Positions 25,870-35,253 are shown, counted from the first letter of the stretch. The stretch: DNA of 49,296 nt from Pseudomonadota bacterium (GCA_030685065.1 JAUXQH010000086.1:1-49296), one strand, 5' to 3'. Translations and numbers: made by a program. The notes: generated from the letters alone by a model not told the origin.

Positions 25870-27113
25870 CCGGCGTGCCGCACGGCGATGGCGGGTGACA
25901 TCCGCGAGGCCATCCGCGCCGGGATCCAGCCGAACACCAGCCCCTCCGCCATCGAGAGGCCCGCCGCGAGGACCACGCCCTCCCAGCTCGTGGCCGTGGC
26001 CCACCCCGTGAACTGCCCGACCCCCGCCGTGAGCACCAGCCCCGCCGCGATGCCGATGGCGCCGCCCAGGCCGCTGACCAGCGCGCTCTCCGCGAGGAAC
26101 AGGCCCTGGATGTCGCGCGGGGTGGCCCCGACCGCGAGGCGGATGCCGATCTCGCGGGTGCGCTCCATGACGCTGGCGAACAGGATGTTCATGATGCCGA
26201 TGCCGCCGACCAGGAGCGAGATGCCGGCGATCATCCCCATGACGAGGTTGAACACGCGCTGCTGGGCGCGCGACTGCTCGAGGAGCCGGAGGGGCACGAG
26301 CACGGTGGTGTCGGCGGCGTCGCGATGCAGGCGTGCGATGGCGCGGGAGGCGACGGCCGCGTAGCCCTCGACCTGCGCGGTGTCGCCGAGGGCCACGATC
26401 AGCTCGGAGAGCTCGGGCTCGCCGTCGGGGCGGTCCCACCGGGTGAGGGCGGTGCCGAGCGGCACGATGACGGCGCGATCGTAGCGATCCGTGTCGCCGG
26501 GCACGGAGCGCTTGCTGCGCGAGATGCCGGCCTCCTCGATCACGCCCACCACGTGCAACCAGACGTTGCCCGCGCGCACCCAGCTCCCGACGGCCTCTTC
26601 TCCCCCGAACAGGAGGTCGCGCGCGGTGCCGCCGAGCAGGCACACCGCGGCGTCGGCGTGCTCGTCATCCAGGGAGAGCCCGCGGCCCTCCACGCGCACG
26701 AACCCCTTCGCGGCGAGCCAGTGGGGATCCGCGCCGATGACCCGCACGGTCTCGCCCTCGGGGAGGCGCGGCACGGTCTCCAGCGTGGGCAGGACGCGCA
26801 TGCCGCCTACGTGCTCGGCGTGGGCGAGCGTCGCGCGGAGCGCGCTCACGTCGCGAAGCGAGAGCCCTTGGGACACCCGGCGCGCCTTCTGCTCGGCCTC
26901 CGCCTGGTCGTCGGGAAAGGCCACGTCGCGCACGAGGAAGTTCTGGATGCCGAGCTGCCCGATCAGGCGCTCCTGCTCCTGGCGCGCGCCCTCTCCGATG
27001 CCGAGGATGGCGATGATCGCGGCCACCCCGAACAGGATGCCGAGCCCGGACAGCAAGGACCGGACCCGGTGCGTGGTCACCCCCTGCCAGCCCTCCACCA
27101 GCACGTCCCACAT
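25866..27113 (-). CDS. MacB/FtsX-type ABC permease without fused ATPase
   Basis: This 415-residue protein starts at MWDVLVEGWQGVTTHRVRSL (27113). An N-terminal membrane helix (LLSGLGILFGVAAIIAILGI) is followed by a large MacB-PCD periplasmic domain of about 230 residues. Then come three C-terminal helices of the FtsX domain, with VGGIGIMNILFASVMERTRE and GIRLAVGATPRDIQGLFLAE, characteristic of MacB. In MacB the ATPase is fused at the N-terminus; here it is absent and a stand-alone LolD/MacB-type ATPase is at 20424. The adaptor gene ends 2 bp upstream and the methyltransferase start overlaps its stop. Confidence 0.92.
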   Translation of the reverse strand: MWDVLVEGWQGVTTHRVRSLLSGLGILFGVAAIIAILGIGEGARQEQERLIGQLGIQNFLVRDVAFPDDQAEAEQKARRVSQGLSLRDVSALRATLAHAEHVGGMRVLPTLETVPRLPEGETVRVIGADPHWLAAKGFVRVEGRGLSLDDEHADAAVCLLGGTARDLLFGGEEAVGSWVRAGNVWLHVVGVIEEAGISRSKRSVPGDTDRYDRAVIVPLGTALTRWDRPDGEPELSELIVALGDTAQVEGYAAVASRAIARLHRDAADTTVLVPLRLLEQSRAQQRVFNLVMGMIAGISLLVGGIGIMNILFASVMERTREIGIRLAVGATPRDIQGLFLAESALVSGLGGAIGIAAGLVLTAGVGQFTGWATATSWEGVVLAAGLSMAEGLVFGWIPARMASRMSPAIAVRHAG

Positions 27114-27115
27114 GC

Positions 27116-28426
27116 CTACGGCGCCGGGCTGACGGCGGCGGCCGCGGGCGGCGCGGACGCTTGGGTCGGCATCGGGGCGGCGCCTCCGGCCCGCGTGCCG
27201 CCGTCGAGCGAGGCGGGATCGACCAGGGCGACGCGGTCCCCCGCTTCGAGGCCCTCGGTCACGACCACGTGGCTGTCGTTCGTGCGGCCGAGCTTCACGG
27301 GCACGCGCTTCCAGCCGGAGAGGCCGCTGCGGTACACGACGGCCTCGGCGCCGTCGTAGAACACGGACTCGCGGGGGACGAGCAGCACGTCCGGCACGTC
27401 CGCCACCTGGATCTCGGCGCGCACGGTCATGCCGGGCTTGAGCGCGGCGTCGGTCGGCGGCAGGGCGATGGTGAGCTCGAGGTGCTTGACCTCGCTCGCC
27501 TCGTTGCGCTTGACGGCCAGGTCGCTCACGCGCTCGACGGTGCCCTGGAGCGGGGTTTCGGGCCGGGCGTCGACCACGACGTTCACCCGCTGGCCCACGG
27601 CGACCTGGGTCGCGTCGACCTCGTGAACCCAGGCCTCGACCCGCATCGCGGCGAGGTCGGGCAGCTCCATGATCGCGTTCCCCGGCCACACGCTGTCCCC
27701 CACGCTCGACTTGCTGAGAGTGCCGCCGCGCCAATCCTCCGTGAGCAGCACGATGCCGTCCCCGGTGGCGCGGATCACGAGCTTGTCGAGCTGGCGCTCG
27801 ATCTGGTCGACCTTGGCCTGGGCCTCGGCTTCCTCCAGCCGGAGCAGCTCCAGCTCGGCTGCGGCCTCGAGCTCGGTCGATTGGAGGGCGGCCTCGCTCC
27901 GGCCGACGGCGAGGCGGGACTCCTCGACGTCGAGCCGGGCGCTCTCCCTCTCGACGCGGGGCACCGTTTCCGACTCGGTCACGCGCAGCTCCGCGCGCTC
28001 CTTGTCGAGCCCCGCGGTCACGATGTCGTTGCGGGCGGAAGCGAACTTGACGGTCTGCTGGGCCTGCTTCTGGGCGATCTTGGTCTGGGCGATGCGGAGG
28101 CGGGAGACGGCCTGCTCCATCTCCTTCATCAGATCGCTGGGGTCGAACTCCACGAGGAGGTCACCGGCTTTCACGCGGGTGCCCTCTTCCGCGAGGGTGG
28201 TGATCTTGAGCCCGCCGCGGATGTTCGGGGCGGAGACGTTCTCGGACTTGACGGCCTCGAGCTCCCCGGGCACGCCGAGGACGACGGCGAGGGTGCCCCG
28301 CGTCACGTCGGCGGTGGGGACGGAGTCCGCCGAGGTGCCGGTGCAGGCACCGAGCAGGGCAGCGAGGAGCGCCACGCGGAGCGCGGCCAGGGGCGCCACG
28401 GAGGCATGGATGGCGCGTGCCGGCAT
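27116..28426 (-). CDS. MacA/HlyD-type membrane-fusion adaptor, putative lipoprotein
   Basis: About 436 residues from Met at 28426. The frame is open to an ATG at 28489, and neither start has an obvious ribosome site. The lipobox LLGAC gives a 28-residue signal peptide from the chosen start. A barrel-lipoyl half-motif (VSAPNIRGGLKITTLAEEGT) and long coiled helices (about residues 110-230, e.g. ARLDVEESRLAVGRSEAALQ) precede the second lipoyl half and a beta-barrel domain (MRVEAWVHEVDATQVAVGQR). The C-terminal membrane-proximal domain contains LKPGMTVRAEIQV. It bridges an inner-membrane ABC permease to a TolC channel. The adjacent permease gene begins 2 bp after its stop. Confidence 0.9.
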   Translation of the reverse strand: MPARAIHASVAPLAALRVALLAALLGACTGTSADSVPTADVTRGTLAVVLGVPGELEAVKSENVSAPNIRGGLKITTLAEEGTRVKAGDLLVEFDPSDLMKEMEQAVSRLRIAQTKIAQKQAQQTVKFASARNDIVTAGLDKERAELRVTESETVPRVERESARLDVEESRLAVGRSEAALQSTELEAAAELELLRLEEAEAQAKVDQIERQLDKLVIRATGDGIVLLTEDWRGGTLSKSSVGDSVWPGNAIMELPDLAAMRVEAWVHEVDATQVAVGQRVNVVVDARPETPLQGTVERVSDLAVKRNEASEVKHLELTIALPPTDAALKPGMTVRAEIQVADVPDVLLVPRESVFYDGAEAVVYRSGLSGWKRVPVKLGRTNDSHVVVTEGLEAGDRVALVDPASLDGGTRAGGAAPMPTQASAPPAAAAVSPAP

Positions 28427-28498
28427 CGGAGGGAGGGTAACGCCCGGCGCCGCGGGTTGCGTGCTTAGCGCCCACGCGAACGAGGTCATTTACAGAAT

Positions 28499-29434
28499 TC
28501 ACACCCGTTGCTGCGGACTCGTGGCAGCCCCCATCACCCGCCGCACCGTGTCCACCACGTACACCCCCACCGCCACCCAAATGAGCGTGAACATGACGGC
28601 GTGTGTAGACGTGAAGGCCTCGCCGAACACGAGCACGGCGAGGAAGAATTGGCACGTCGGGGCGATGAATTGGAGGAGGCCGATCGTGGTCAGGCGGAGC
28701 CGCCTGGCACCCTGGGCGAAGCAGAGGAGCGGGATGGTGGTCACGACGCCCGTGCCCACCAGGAACAGGTCGGCGCGCGGATCGCCCTGGGCAAAGGCGA
28801 CGCCTCCCGACCAGGCCGTCCACCCCATCCAGGCGGCCGCGAACGGGAGCATGAGGAGGGTTTCGAGGAGGAGGGCGGGCACCGCGTCCACCAGGAGGCG
28901 CTTGCGGAGGAGGCCGTACAACCCGAAGGTCACCGCGAGCGCGAGGGAGATCCAAGGGACCGTGCCGGCGCCGACGACCTGGTACGCCACGGCCAGGGCG
29001 GCCAGGGCCACGGCCGCGCGTTGAGCCCGGGAGAGCGACTCGCCGAGGACCAGCACGCCGAGCACCACGTTGACCAGCGGCGTGATGAAGTAGCCCAGGC
29101 TCGCCTGTAGTACCTGCCCGTTGTTGATCGCCCAGATGTAGAGCAGCCAATTGAGGGAGAGGAGCGAGGCGGTCGCCGCGAACACGCCCCAGTTGCCACG
29201 GAGCCGCGCGGGGTGCAGCGAGCCCCAGCCGCGGCGGAAGGTGAGCACACAAGCGAGAAAGACCACCGACCAGGCCACGCGGTGGGCGAGGATCTCCGTG
29301 GCGGGGACGTGGCGGACGGCACGGAAGTAGAGCGGGAAAAGGCCCCACGCGAGATAGGCGCTCGCCGCGTAGGCGACCCCTATGGTGGCGGACCGCTGCG
29401 GATCGGAGGAGGACGGAGAAACGGGTGTGTCCAC
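28499..29434 (-). CDS. rarD: EamA/RarD-family transporter
   Basis: This 311-residue protein starts at GTG 29434 with AGGGGG about 9 nt upstream. It has about ten hydrophobic helices and the RarD hallmarks: YLAWGLFPLYFR near the N-terminus, EILAHRVAWSVVFL, SLNWLLYIWAINNGQVLQAS, LGYFITPLVNVVLGVLVLGE, and IAPTCQFFLAVLVFGE in the second half. The family comprises drug/metabolite-superfamily transporters; the substrate is not predictable. It lies upstream of the adaptor gene on the same strand, with 72 bp between. Confidence 0.9.
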   Translation of the reverse strand: MDTPVSPSSSDPQRSATIGVAYAASAYLAWGLFPLYFRAVRHVPATEILAHRVAWSVVFLACVLTFRRGWGSLHPARLRGNWGVFAATASLLSLNWLLYIWAINNGQVLQASLGYFITPLVNVVLGVLVLGESLSRAQRAAVALAALAVAYQVVGAGTVPWISLALAVTFGLYGLLRKRLLVDAVPALLLETLLMLPFAAAWMGWTAWSGGVAFAQGDPRADLFLVGTGVVTTIPLLCFAQGARRLRLTTIGLLQFIAPTCQFFLAVLVFGEAFTSTHAVMFTLIWVAVGVYVVDTVRRVMGAATSPQQRV

Positions 29435-29521
29435 GGGCCGAGCCCCCTATCCCCGATCCCCTCGCGGGCGCGCAGCGCGGGGCTGACATAGGCACCGAAT
29501 TCCGCGTGAGGCGGCCCCCGT

Positions 29522-29567
29522 CCCCGAGGCTGAAGCTGCGTAGCAATCATCACTTTGTGCCTCGGGG
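29522..29567. repeat. Inverted repeat CCCCGAGGC...GCCTCGGGG in the RarD / TSP3 divergent region
   Basis: Perfect 9-bp arms are separated by 28 bp. It lies about 100 bp upstream of the thrombospondin-3 gene and 88 bp from rarD, so it may be a leader structure or an operator region. The rest of 29435-29668 shows no promoter that I can support. Confidence 0.45.
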
Positions 29568-29668
29568 GAGCTTGGAGAGAGACCTCCAGTGACAAGGTTC
29601 TGGTCGACTCCTGGGCTCCCGCCTGGAGAGTCGGCCACCGGACCCGTGCCGGGTCGCAAGAGGACACC

Positions 29669-30577
29669 ATGGAAAGGAAGGGACATTTGAGTATTGTACG
29701 AACCCTCGGACTTCTGGCGCTCGTGGCCTTCGTTCCCGCAACCGCGGAGGCCAGCCGCGGCGACCGCGACTACGACGGCGTCCCCGACGCGTACGACAAC
29801 TGTCCGGACGACTCCAACCGCCGCCAGGCCGACAGCGACTACGACGGGGTCGGGGACGTGTGCGACGACTGTCCCTACGATTCGGATCCGTATCAGGAAG
29901 ACAGCGACTACGACGGGATCGGGGACGCCTGCGACGTGTGCGTCTACGTGTCGGATCCGTACCAGGAGGACAGCGACTACGACGGCGTCGGGGACGCCTG
30001 TGACAACTGTGTGTACGATTCCAACCCGTACCAGGAGGACGCCGACTACGACGGGATCGGGGATGTGTGCGACAACTGCCCGTACACCGCGAACCCGTAC
30101 CAGGAGGACCGCGACTACGACGGCGTCGGCGATGCCTGCGAGGTCTGCTCCGACTACGACTACGACGGGGTGTGCGACGAGGAAGACAACTGCCCGTACG
30201 ACGCGAACCCCTACCAGGAGGACGCGGACTACGACGGCAAGGGCGACGCCTGCGACCCGTGCCCGTACTCGCCGTACGACGACACCGACTACGACGGTGT
30301 GTGCGACGACGTGGACTTCTGCCTGTACACCGAGCTGCCCGACTACCCCACGGTCGGCCTGACCATCGGGCGCTGGGCGGACATCGACGGCGACGGCAAG
30401 TTCGAGACCCGCAAGCGCTACGGTGGGTACGCGGAGGGCTCGTACACGCTCGAGGACACCAAGGGCTGCAGCTGCACCCAGATCATCGACGAGCTGTACC
30501 TGCCGTTGGCCTCGAAGAAGTACGGCTGTAGCACCGCGCAGATGAACGTCTGGATCGACCTGGTGGTCGACTACTAG
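29669..30577 (+). CDS. Secreted thrombospondin type-3 repeat (calcium-binding) protein
   Basis: About 302 residues from MERKGHLSIVRTLGLLALVA, with AGAGGA upstream. A Sec signal peptide ends near TAEAS, with no lipobox. Residues about 30-215 consist of nine DxDYDG(V/I)xD units, each followed by a Cys pair (e.g. GDACDNCVYDSNPYQE), with a period of about 23 residues. The repeat DNA is also nearly identical, showing recent expansion. Each unit should bind calcium, giving a stiff surface or extracellular rod. The C-terminal ~80 residues contain a DIDGDGKFET loop and no known domain. A strong terminator follows, so it is a single-gene transcript. Confidence 0.9.
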   Translation: MERKGHLSIVRTLGLLALVAFVPATAEASRGDRDYDGVPDAYDNCPDDSNRRQADSDYDGVGDVCDDCPYDSDPYQEDSDYDGIGDACDVCVYVSDPYQEDSDYDGVGDACDNCVYDSNPYQEDADYDGIGDVCDNCPYTANPYQEDRDYDGVGDACEVCSDYDYDGVCDEEDNCPYDANPYQEDADYDGKGDACDPCPYSPYDDTDYDGVCDDVDFCLYTELPDYPTVGLTIGRWADIDGDGKFETRKRYGGYAEGSYTLEDTKGCSCTQIIDELYLPLASKKYGCSTAQMNVWIDLVVDY

Positions 30578-30593
30578 ACCGGTCCTGGCGACT

Positions 30594-30630
30594 GACACGG
30601 GCCCCCATGGGGCCCGTGTCTCCCGTTTTT
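30594..30630 (+). terminator. Intrinsic terminator of the thrombospondin-3 gene
   Basis: A perfect 12-bp stem GACACGGGCCCC / GGGGCCCGTGTC with loop CAT is followed by TCCCGTTTTT. It lies 16 bp past the stop codon. Confidence 0.93.
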
Positions 30631-30773
30631 GTCCGAACCCCGCTGCCCGCGACCCACGGTATACGCCGGAAGGGGGCGGGCTTCTTGAATTTTTGGATTT
30701 AGGCGTTCGCGTTTGACGCAGGGGCTCCCGGTTGGCAGGCTTTTGGTGGTGGCACCTGTCACCGGAGAAACAA

Positions 30774-32897
30774 ATGAGACACCGGAATCTGGTTGGTTTG
30801 TCCTGCCTCACGGCGCTGGTGGGAGGCGCGGTCGCATTGTCCGCGCTTGCCGTGCCTGCCCCGCGCGGGGACGAGCCAACTGTCGTATCGGGTCCAAGCC
30901 GGGCGAAGGCCCTGGCCGCCGCCTTCCAACGTTGGGAGACGGAGTACCAGGCGGCCGGTGGGGATCGGGCGCGTGTGTTGTCCATGTACTACTCCGACGC
31001 CCTCTCGTCGGAGCCCACCGAAGCATGGGGCCAGGTCAAGCTGGACCTGGTGGAGGGCCGCGTGGAGGCCGGGGTCGTGGGCGCCGACGGCCCGGTCGAC
31101 CTCTGGGTGGTGAAGAACGTGCCGGGCGAGCGCCGCAGCGTGCGCCCCGAGGACGGCGACCAGATCGAGCTCGTCGGGACGCTCACCCCCGTGAACGGGC
31201 AGGCGCACCTCGAGGCTACGCTGCCGGCCGACTTCCCCATCGACCTGGTGGTCGTGACCCGGGCCGGCACCCGCCCCGAGGACGGCGCGCTGCTGGTTGG
31301 CTACACCACCTTGTTCCATCGCCTCCACGATCGCGCCCAAACCGCGCAGATCGCGGTTCTCGCGCCGCGCACCCAGGACCCCACGCTCGCGGGCGCCCTC
31401 GGACCCAACTCGGCTGAAGCGGCGGTGGTGCCGAGCAATCCGTACGTCCCCTCGATGGAGGAGATGATCGCGCAGGGCGAAGAGCTCTTCACCAAGGAGA
31501 CCTTCGAGGGGAACGGTCGCACCTGCGCCTCGTGTCACCCCCCGCTGAACAACTTCACCATCGACCAGGATTGGATCGCCGACCTGAGCGACTACGACCC
31601 GCTGTTCGTGGCGGAGTTCGACCCGGAGCTGTCCGACCTGGAGGACCCGGAGCTCATGCGCGAGTTCGCGCTCATCCGCGAGAACCAGGACGGGTTCGAC
31701 GCGCTGGAAGACCGGCATGATCCCAAGCGGTTCAACATGCGGTCGGTCCCGCACACGCTCGCGATGACGATGTCGCTCCAGTCGTTCATCCTCAACCCGG
31801 ACGGGTCGCGCGGGGAGGAGTTCCAGCAGATCGGGTGGAGCGGCGACGGCTCGACGAACGGGACCGAGCTCTCGATGCGGGCCCTGCGTGACTTCACCCT
31901 CGGGGCGATCCGGCAGCACTTTCCTCAGACGCTCGAGCGAGAGGAGGGGTACGACTTCCGCTTCGCCACCGAGGACGAGCTCATCGCCATGGAGGCCTTC
32001 CAGATGTCCCTGGGGCGCCAGGAGGACATCGATCTGACCACCATGACGTTCAAGGACGCCAAGGTCACGGCCGGCCTCGCGGTGTTCAACGCCAAGGCGT
32101 GCGGGCTCTGTCACGCGAACGCGGGCGCCAACGACATCGCCGCCCACCCGCGCGGCGATGCGGCGATCATCCACGACCTCAACGTCAACCTGAACACGGG
32201 CGTCGAGACGCTCGAGCTCGACGAGACCCTGGGGATGCGGCCGACCGACGGCGGGTTCGGAGGCGCCCCCGACGGCGCCACGCCGCTCCTCGCGTTCCTC
32301 GACCAGAACGGCGACGGCAAGACCGACTTCCCGCCGGATGCCTCCTTCAACTGCGCGGACGAGGTGATCACGAGCGGTGGCTTCGGGGACGGCACGTTCA
32401 ACATCCCGCCGCTCATCGAGGCGGCGGACACCCCGCCGTTCTTCCACAACAACGCGGTCGAGACGCTCGAGGAGTCGGTCGCCTTCTACGGTACGTCCAA
32501 CTTCAACTGCTCCCCGGCGGGCAGCCTCATCGGCCTGGTCATCCCCGGCGGGCTCGTCTTCGCGCCGGGCGAGGTCGATCAGCTCACGGCGTTCTTGCGC
32601 GCGCTCAACGCGCTCGAGAACATCCGCGCGTCGGACACCTACCTCGACGACGCGTACACCGAGCGCCGGCTCGCCTATGCGAAGCCGAAGATCCTGGCGG
32701 CCCTCGCGGACCTGGACGACGGCCTCACCGTGCTGGCCGAGAGCCGGATCCACCGGTACGACGCGTACCCCGAGCTCCAGAAGGCGATCGTGTACTTGAA
32801 GACGGCGAGCCGCGTGACCAGCTACCAGACGCGCAACGTGCTGATCGCCCGCGCGCAGGCCAACCTGGACAAGGCGAAGGGCTACATCAAGAACTGA
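30774..32897 (+). CDS. Di-haem cytochrome c, peroxidase-like, with large N-terminal region
   Basis: About 707 residues from MRHRNLVGLSCLTALVGGAV, with GGAG 6 nt upstream and a signal peptide ending near ALAVPAP. Two haem-c motifs are visible: CASCH (251-255) and CGLCH (443-447). The C-terminal half has the features of the di-haem cytochrome c peroxidase / MauG superfamily: FNMRSVPHTLAMT, TPPFFHNNAVETLEESVAFY and a final QLTAFLRALNALEN. The N-terminal ~230 residues are unassigned. Peroxidase activity is not certain: the spacing between haems (192 residues) is larger than in classical enzymes. It is predicted periplasmic and needs cytochrome c maturation. Confidence 0.82.
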   Translation: MRHRNLVGLSCLTALVGGAVALSALAVPAPRGDEPTVVSGPSRAKALAAAFQRWETEYQAAGGDRARVLSMYYSDALSSEPTEAWGQVKLDLVEGRVEAGVVGADGPVDLWVVKNVPGERRSVRPEDGDQIELVGTLTPVNGQAHLEATLPADFPIDLVVVTRAGTRPEDGALLVGYTTLFHRLHDRAQTAQIAVLAPRTQDPTLAGALGPNSAEAAVVPSNPYVPSMEEMIAQGEELFTKETFEGNGRTCASCHPPLNNFTIDQDWIADLSDYDPLFVAEFDPELSDLEDPELMREFALIRENQDGFDALEDRHDPKRFNMRSVPHTLAMTMSLQSFILNPDGSRGEEFQQIGWSGDGSTNGTELSMRALRDFTLGAIRQHFPQTLEREEGYDFRFATEDELIAMEAFQMSLGRQEDIDLTTMTFKDAKVTAGLAVFNAKACGLCHANAGANDIAAHPRGDAAIIHDLNVNLNTGVETLELDETLGMRPTDGGFGGAPDGATPLLAFLDQNGDGKTDFPPDASFNCADEVITSGGFGDGTFNIPPLIEAADTPPFFHNNAVETLEESVAFYGTSNFNCSPAGSLIGLVIPGGLVFAPGEVDQLTAFLRALNALENIRASDTYLDDAYTERRLAYAKPKILAALADLDDGLTVLAESRIHRYDAYPELQKAIVYLKTASRVTSYQTRNVLIARAQANLDKAKGYIKN

Positions 32898-32977
32898 CCC
32901 GGTGAGTGCGTCGCCGCGGCGGCTCGTGCGCCGCGGCGACCTTCGCTCGAAGCCGGTTTCCGGGGTAGGTCCGTCCG

Positions 32978-35137
32978 ATGGCCACCCCGCTTCTCCGCCG
33001 CGCCGCCCGGCTTTCCCTGGGCCTCGTCGGCCTCGTGCTCGCCACCGCCGTCATCGCCGAGGGGGTGTGTGCGGTTGCGCAGCAGCGCGCCTTCCCCCAC
33101 GTGAACTTCTACGTGCCCGACGCCACGCTCGGCGTGCGCCTCGCCCCCCTCGCCACCGAGCGCATCTCCTTCTCCGGCAACCCGGTGACGACCATCCGCA
33201 CGAACTCCCTTGGCTACCGCGGCGAAGAGTGGGGCGCGGCACCGGAGCTCGAGAGCGGCCGCGGCGAGGTGCTGGTGGTCGGGGACTCCCAGGTGTTCGG
33301 GCTCGGCGTCGAGGAAGACGCCACCGGCACCGCGGAGGTCGGGCGGCTCCTCGGCCGGCCCGCGCGGAACGGCGGGGTTCCCACCTACGGCCCGGCGGAG
33401 TACCTCGCCGTCGTGAAGGAGGTGCTCGCGGCGCGCCCCATCCAGGACGTGGTGCTCGTGTTCAACGCCTCGAACGACTTCTTCGAGCGCGATCGACCCA
33501 ACCGCGAGCGACACGCCGTGTGGGACGGCTGGGCGGTGCGCATCGAGACGGCGCCCGCGGCGGTCACGGATTTTCCGGGGCGCCGTTGGCTCTACCAGCA
33601 GTCGCATGCGTTCTTCGCGTGGCGACGATGGCGCCACGCCGCGACGAACCCCGGCGAGGCCCTGCCCGGCGCCGGCCTCCCGTCCGAGGGCACACCGTCG
33701 GACCTTGCGCCGATCGCGCGGCAGCAGGCGGCCACGCTCGGAGCGGCGGAGCTCGAGCGTCGCAAGCCCGATGTGGAGCAGACGCAGGCCCTACAGGCCG
33801 CGGCGCTGGCGCGCGATCCGCTGGACGTGCAGCGGAAGCTCCTGCAGGCGCTCGTCTACATCGGGGAGCAGGAGAGCGGCGCGGAAGACACGCTCGGGCT
33901 CCAGGCGCTCATCGACGAGGCCCACCCCGGCGACATCGTGTCCGACCACTACGCGGAGGGCGGCCGCCGGATCACCGTGACCGCGGCGGTGCTGGAGCAG
34001 GGCGCCGCCCTCCGGCGCACCCTCGTCCCCCGCCTCGAGGCGTGGCTCGAGGGCGCCGCGGCGGACGCCTACGACCGGAAGATGGTGGAGGAGGCCCTCG
34101 CCGCGCTCGCGGCTACCCGCGGTCCGCCGGTTCGCGGGGATTCCGTCGGCCCCGTCGGCGCGCCCGAGTCTCCCTTCCACGGCGTCCTGGTCGACGCCGC
34201 CGCCCTCTGCGCCGAGCACGGCGCCGCGCTCACCGTCGTGATCCTGCCCCTCGACGTCCAGGTCTCCGAGACGGAGTGGGCGAAGTACGGGGCACCCCCG
34301 GCGCCGATGGACGAGAGCATCGCGCTGAACCGCGAGGTCGCTCGCGACGCCGCCGCGCTCGGCGTCCGCGTGGTCGATCCCATCGCGGCGCTCCGCGCGG
34401 CGGAGCCCGGCGCGTTCCTCGACGGGGATCTCCACCTCTCCGCGAAGGGGCAGGCGGTGCTCGGCGCCGAGATCGCAAGAGCGATCGTCGCCCCCGCGCC
34501 GGTGAGGTGGCCCGGGAGCGGGCTCCCCGCGGGCCGCAGCCGCGTGCCGCTCGAGGAGGAGTGGGACAAGGCGGGCGAGACCGTGGCGCTCGCCGGGGGC
34601 GCGCGGGGCGGGTGCAGCGCGGCGCGCGTGCGCGAGTGGGTGCGGGTGCGGTGCACCACGTCGATCTACGCGCTCGACGTGGTGGAAGCGCCCGCCGAGA
34701 CGTGGACCCGCCTCGATCCCCCCGGCCCGACCACGCTCCAATTCCCCGATCTCCCCGGCCGCGCCGTCGTGATCGATCTGCTCGGCCAGAACAAGGGGCA
34801 TCGCCTGCGCTTCGCCGACGGCGCGGGTACGCTCACCGCCGTCGCGACGGCCGCACCGCCCGCGGCGCTCGCGCCCCAGGAGGTCACCTTCGCCGGGCTC
34901 GACCCCCGCTGTCCCACGCCCGGGTGGAGCTGGGTGGGGAACCTCGACGCCGGCTGCGAGGGCACGTGCGAGGAGGCCCTCGGCTGCGCGGACGGCCGCC
35001 GAACCGTGCTCCCGGTGTGCGCGCTGGGCGAGGCCAACGCGGGATCCGCCGGCCACTGTTTCGCCCTCTGCGACGACGCCCACCCGTGCGCATCGGGCGC
35101 GTGCACGCCCTGGCAGGGGAGCGCGGCGTGCCTCTGA
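32978..35137 (+). CDS. SGNH-hydrolase-like exported protein with Cys-rich tail
   Basis: This 719-residue protein begins with a signal-anchor (RLSLGLVGLVLATAVIAEGV). TNSLGYRG is followed by the GDS motif (VVGDSQVFGLG, 102-104), NASND (163-167) and DGDLHLSAKG (about 481-490). These are blocks I, III and V of the SGNH family used in acetyl transfer or ester hydrolysis on polysaccharides. A ~200-residue helical insertion (about 230-400) lies inside the fold. The C-terminal ~70 residues contain about ten Cys (e.g. CEGTCEEALGC), suggesting a disulfide-rich module. It is followed by a small overlapping membrane-peptide gene, as in polysaccharide O-acetylation clusters. Confidence 0.75.
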   Translation: MATPLLRRAARLSLGLVGLVLATAVIAEGVCAVAQQRAFPHVNFYVPDATLGVRLAPLATERISFSGNPVTTIRTNSLGYRGEEWGAAPELESGRGEVLVVGDSQVFGLGVEEDATGTAEVGRLLGRPARNGGVPTYGPAEYLAVVKEVLAARPIQDVVLVFNASNDFFERDRPNRERHAVWDGWAVRIETAPAAVTDFPGRRWLYQQSHAFFAWRRWRHAATNPGEALPGAGLPSEGTPSDLAPIARQQAATLGAAELERRKPDVEQTQALQAAALARDPLDVQRKLLQALVYIGEQESGAEDTLGLQALIDEAHPGDIVSDHYAEGGRRITVTAAVLEQGAALRRTLVPRLEAWLEGAAADAYDRKMVEEALAALAATRGPPVRGDSVGPVGAPESPFHGVLVDAAALCAEHGAALTVVILPLDVQVSETEWAKYGAPPAPMDESIALNREVARDAAALGVRVVDPIAALRAAEPGAFLDGDLHLSAKGQAVLGAEIARAIVAPAPVRWPGSGLPAGRSRVPLEEEWDKAGETVALAGGARGGCSAARVREWVRVRCTTSIYALDVVEAPAETWTRLDPPGPTTLQFPDLPGRAVVIDLLGQNKGHRLRFADGAGTLTAVATAAPPAALAPQEVTFAGLDPRCPTPGWSWVGNLDAGCEGTCEEALGCADGRRTVLPVCALGEANAGSAGHCFALCDDAHPCASGACTPWQGSAACL

Positions 35138-35253
35138 CCGGCTGGCTGCGGCGATGGGGCTGGCTGCTCCTACCCGTCGTGATGGGAGTGGTGCTCGCGT
35201 TGGGGCTGATCTGGGCCGGGCCGGGGTACCGCGGGGGCTACTCCCCGTTCTGA
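35128..35253 (+). CDS. 41-residue single-pass membrane peptide
   Basis: A GTG start at 35128, with AGGGGAG 6 nt upstream, overlaps the end of the SGNH gene by 10 bases, suggesting translational coupling. The product is a charged start (LRRW), one hydrophobic helix (WLLLPVVMGVVLALGLIWA) and a short tail GGYSPF. It resembles in size and pattern the small DUF5989-type proteins that sit beside SGNH genes, though I cannot confirm the family. The gene is too short for standard callers. Confidence 0.6.
   Translation: MPLTGWLRRWGWLLLPVVMGVVLALGLIWAGPGYRGGYSPF

Noticed and set aside
29763..30318. Regularly spaced repeats as a possible CRISPR array
   Set aside because: They are in-frame coding repeats with conserved spacing in a secreted protein.
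32902..35253. 783-codon plus-strand frame over the SGNH gene
   Set aside because: It is Arg-rich shadow sequence; only the last 42 codons form a sensible small gene.
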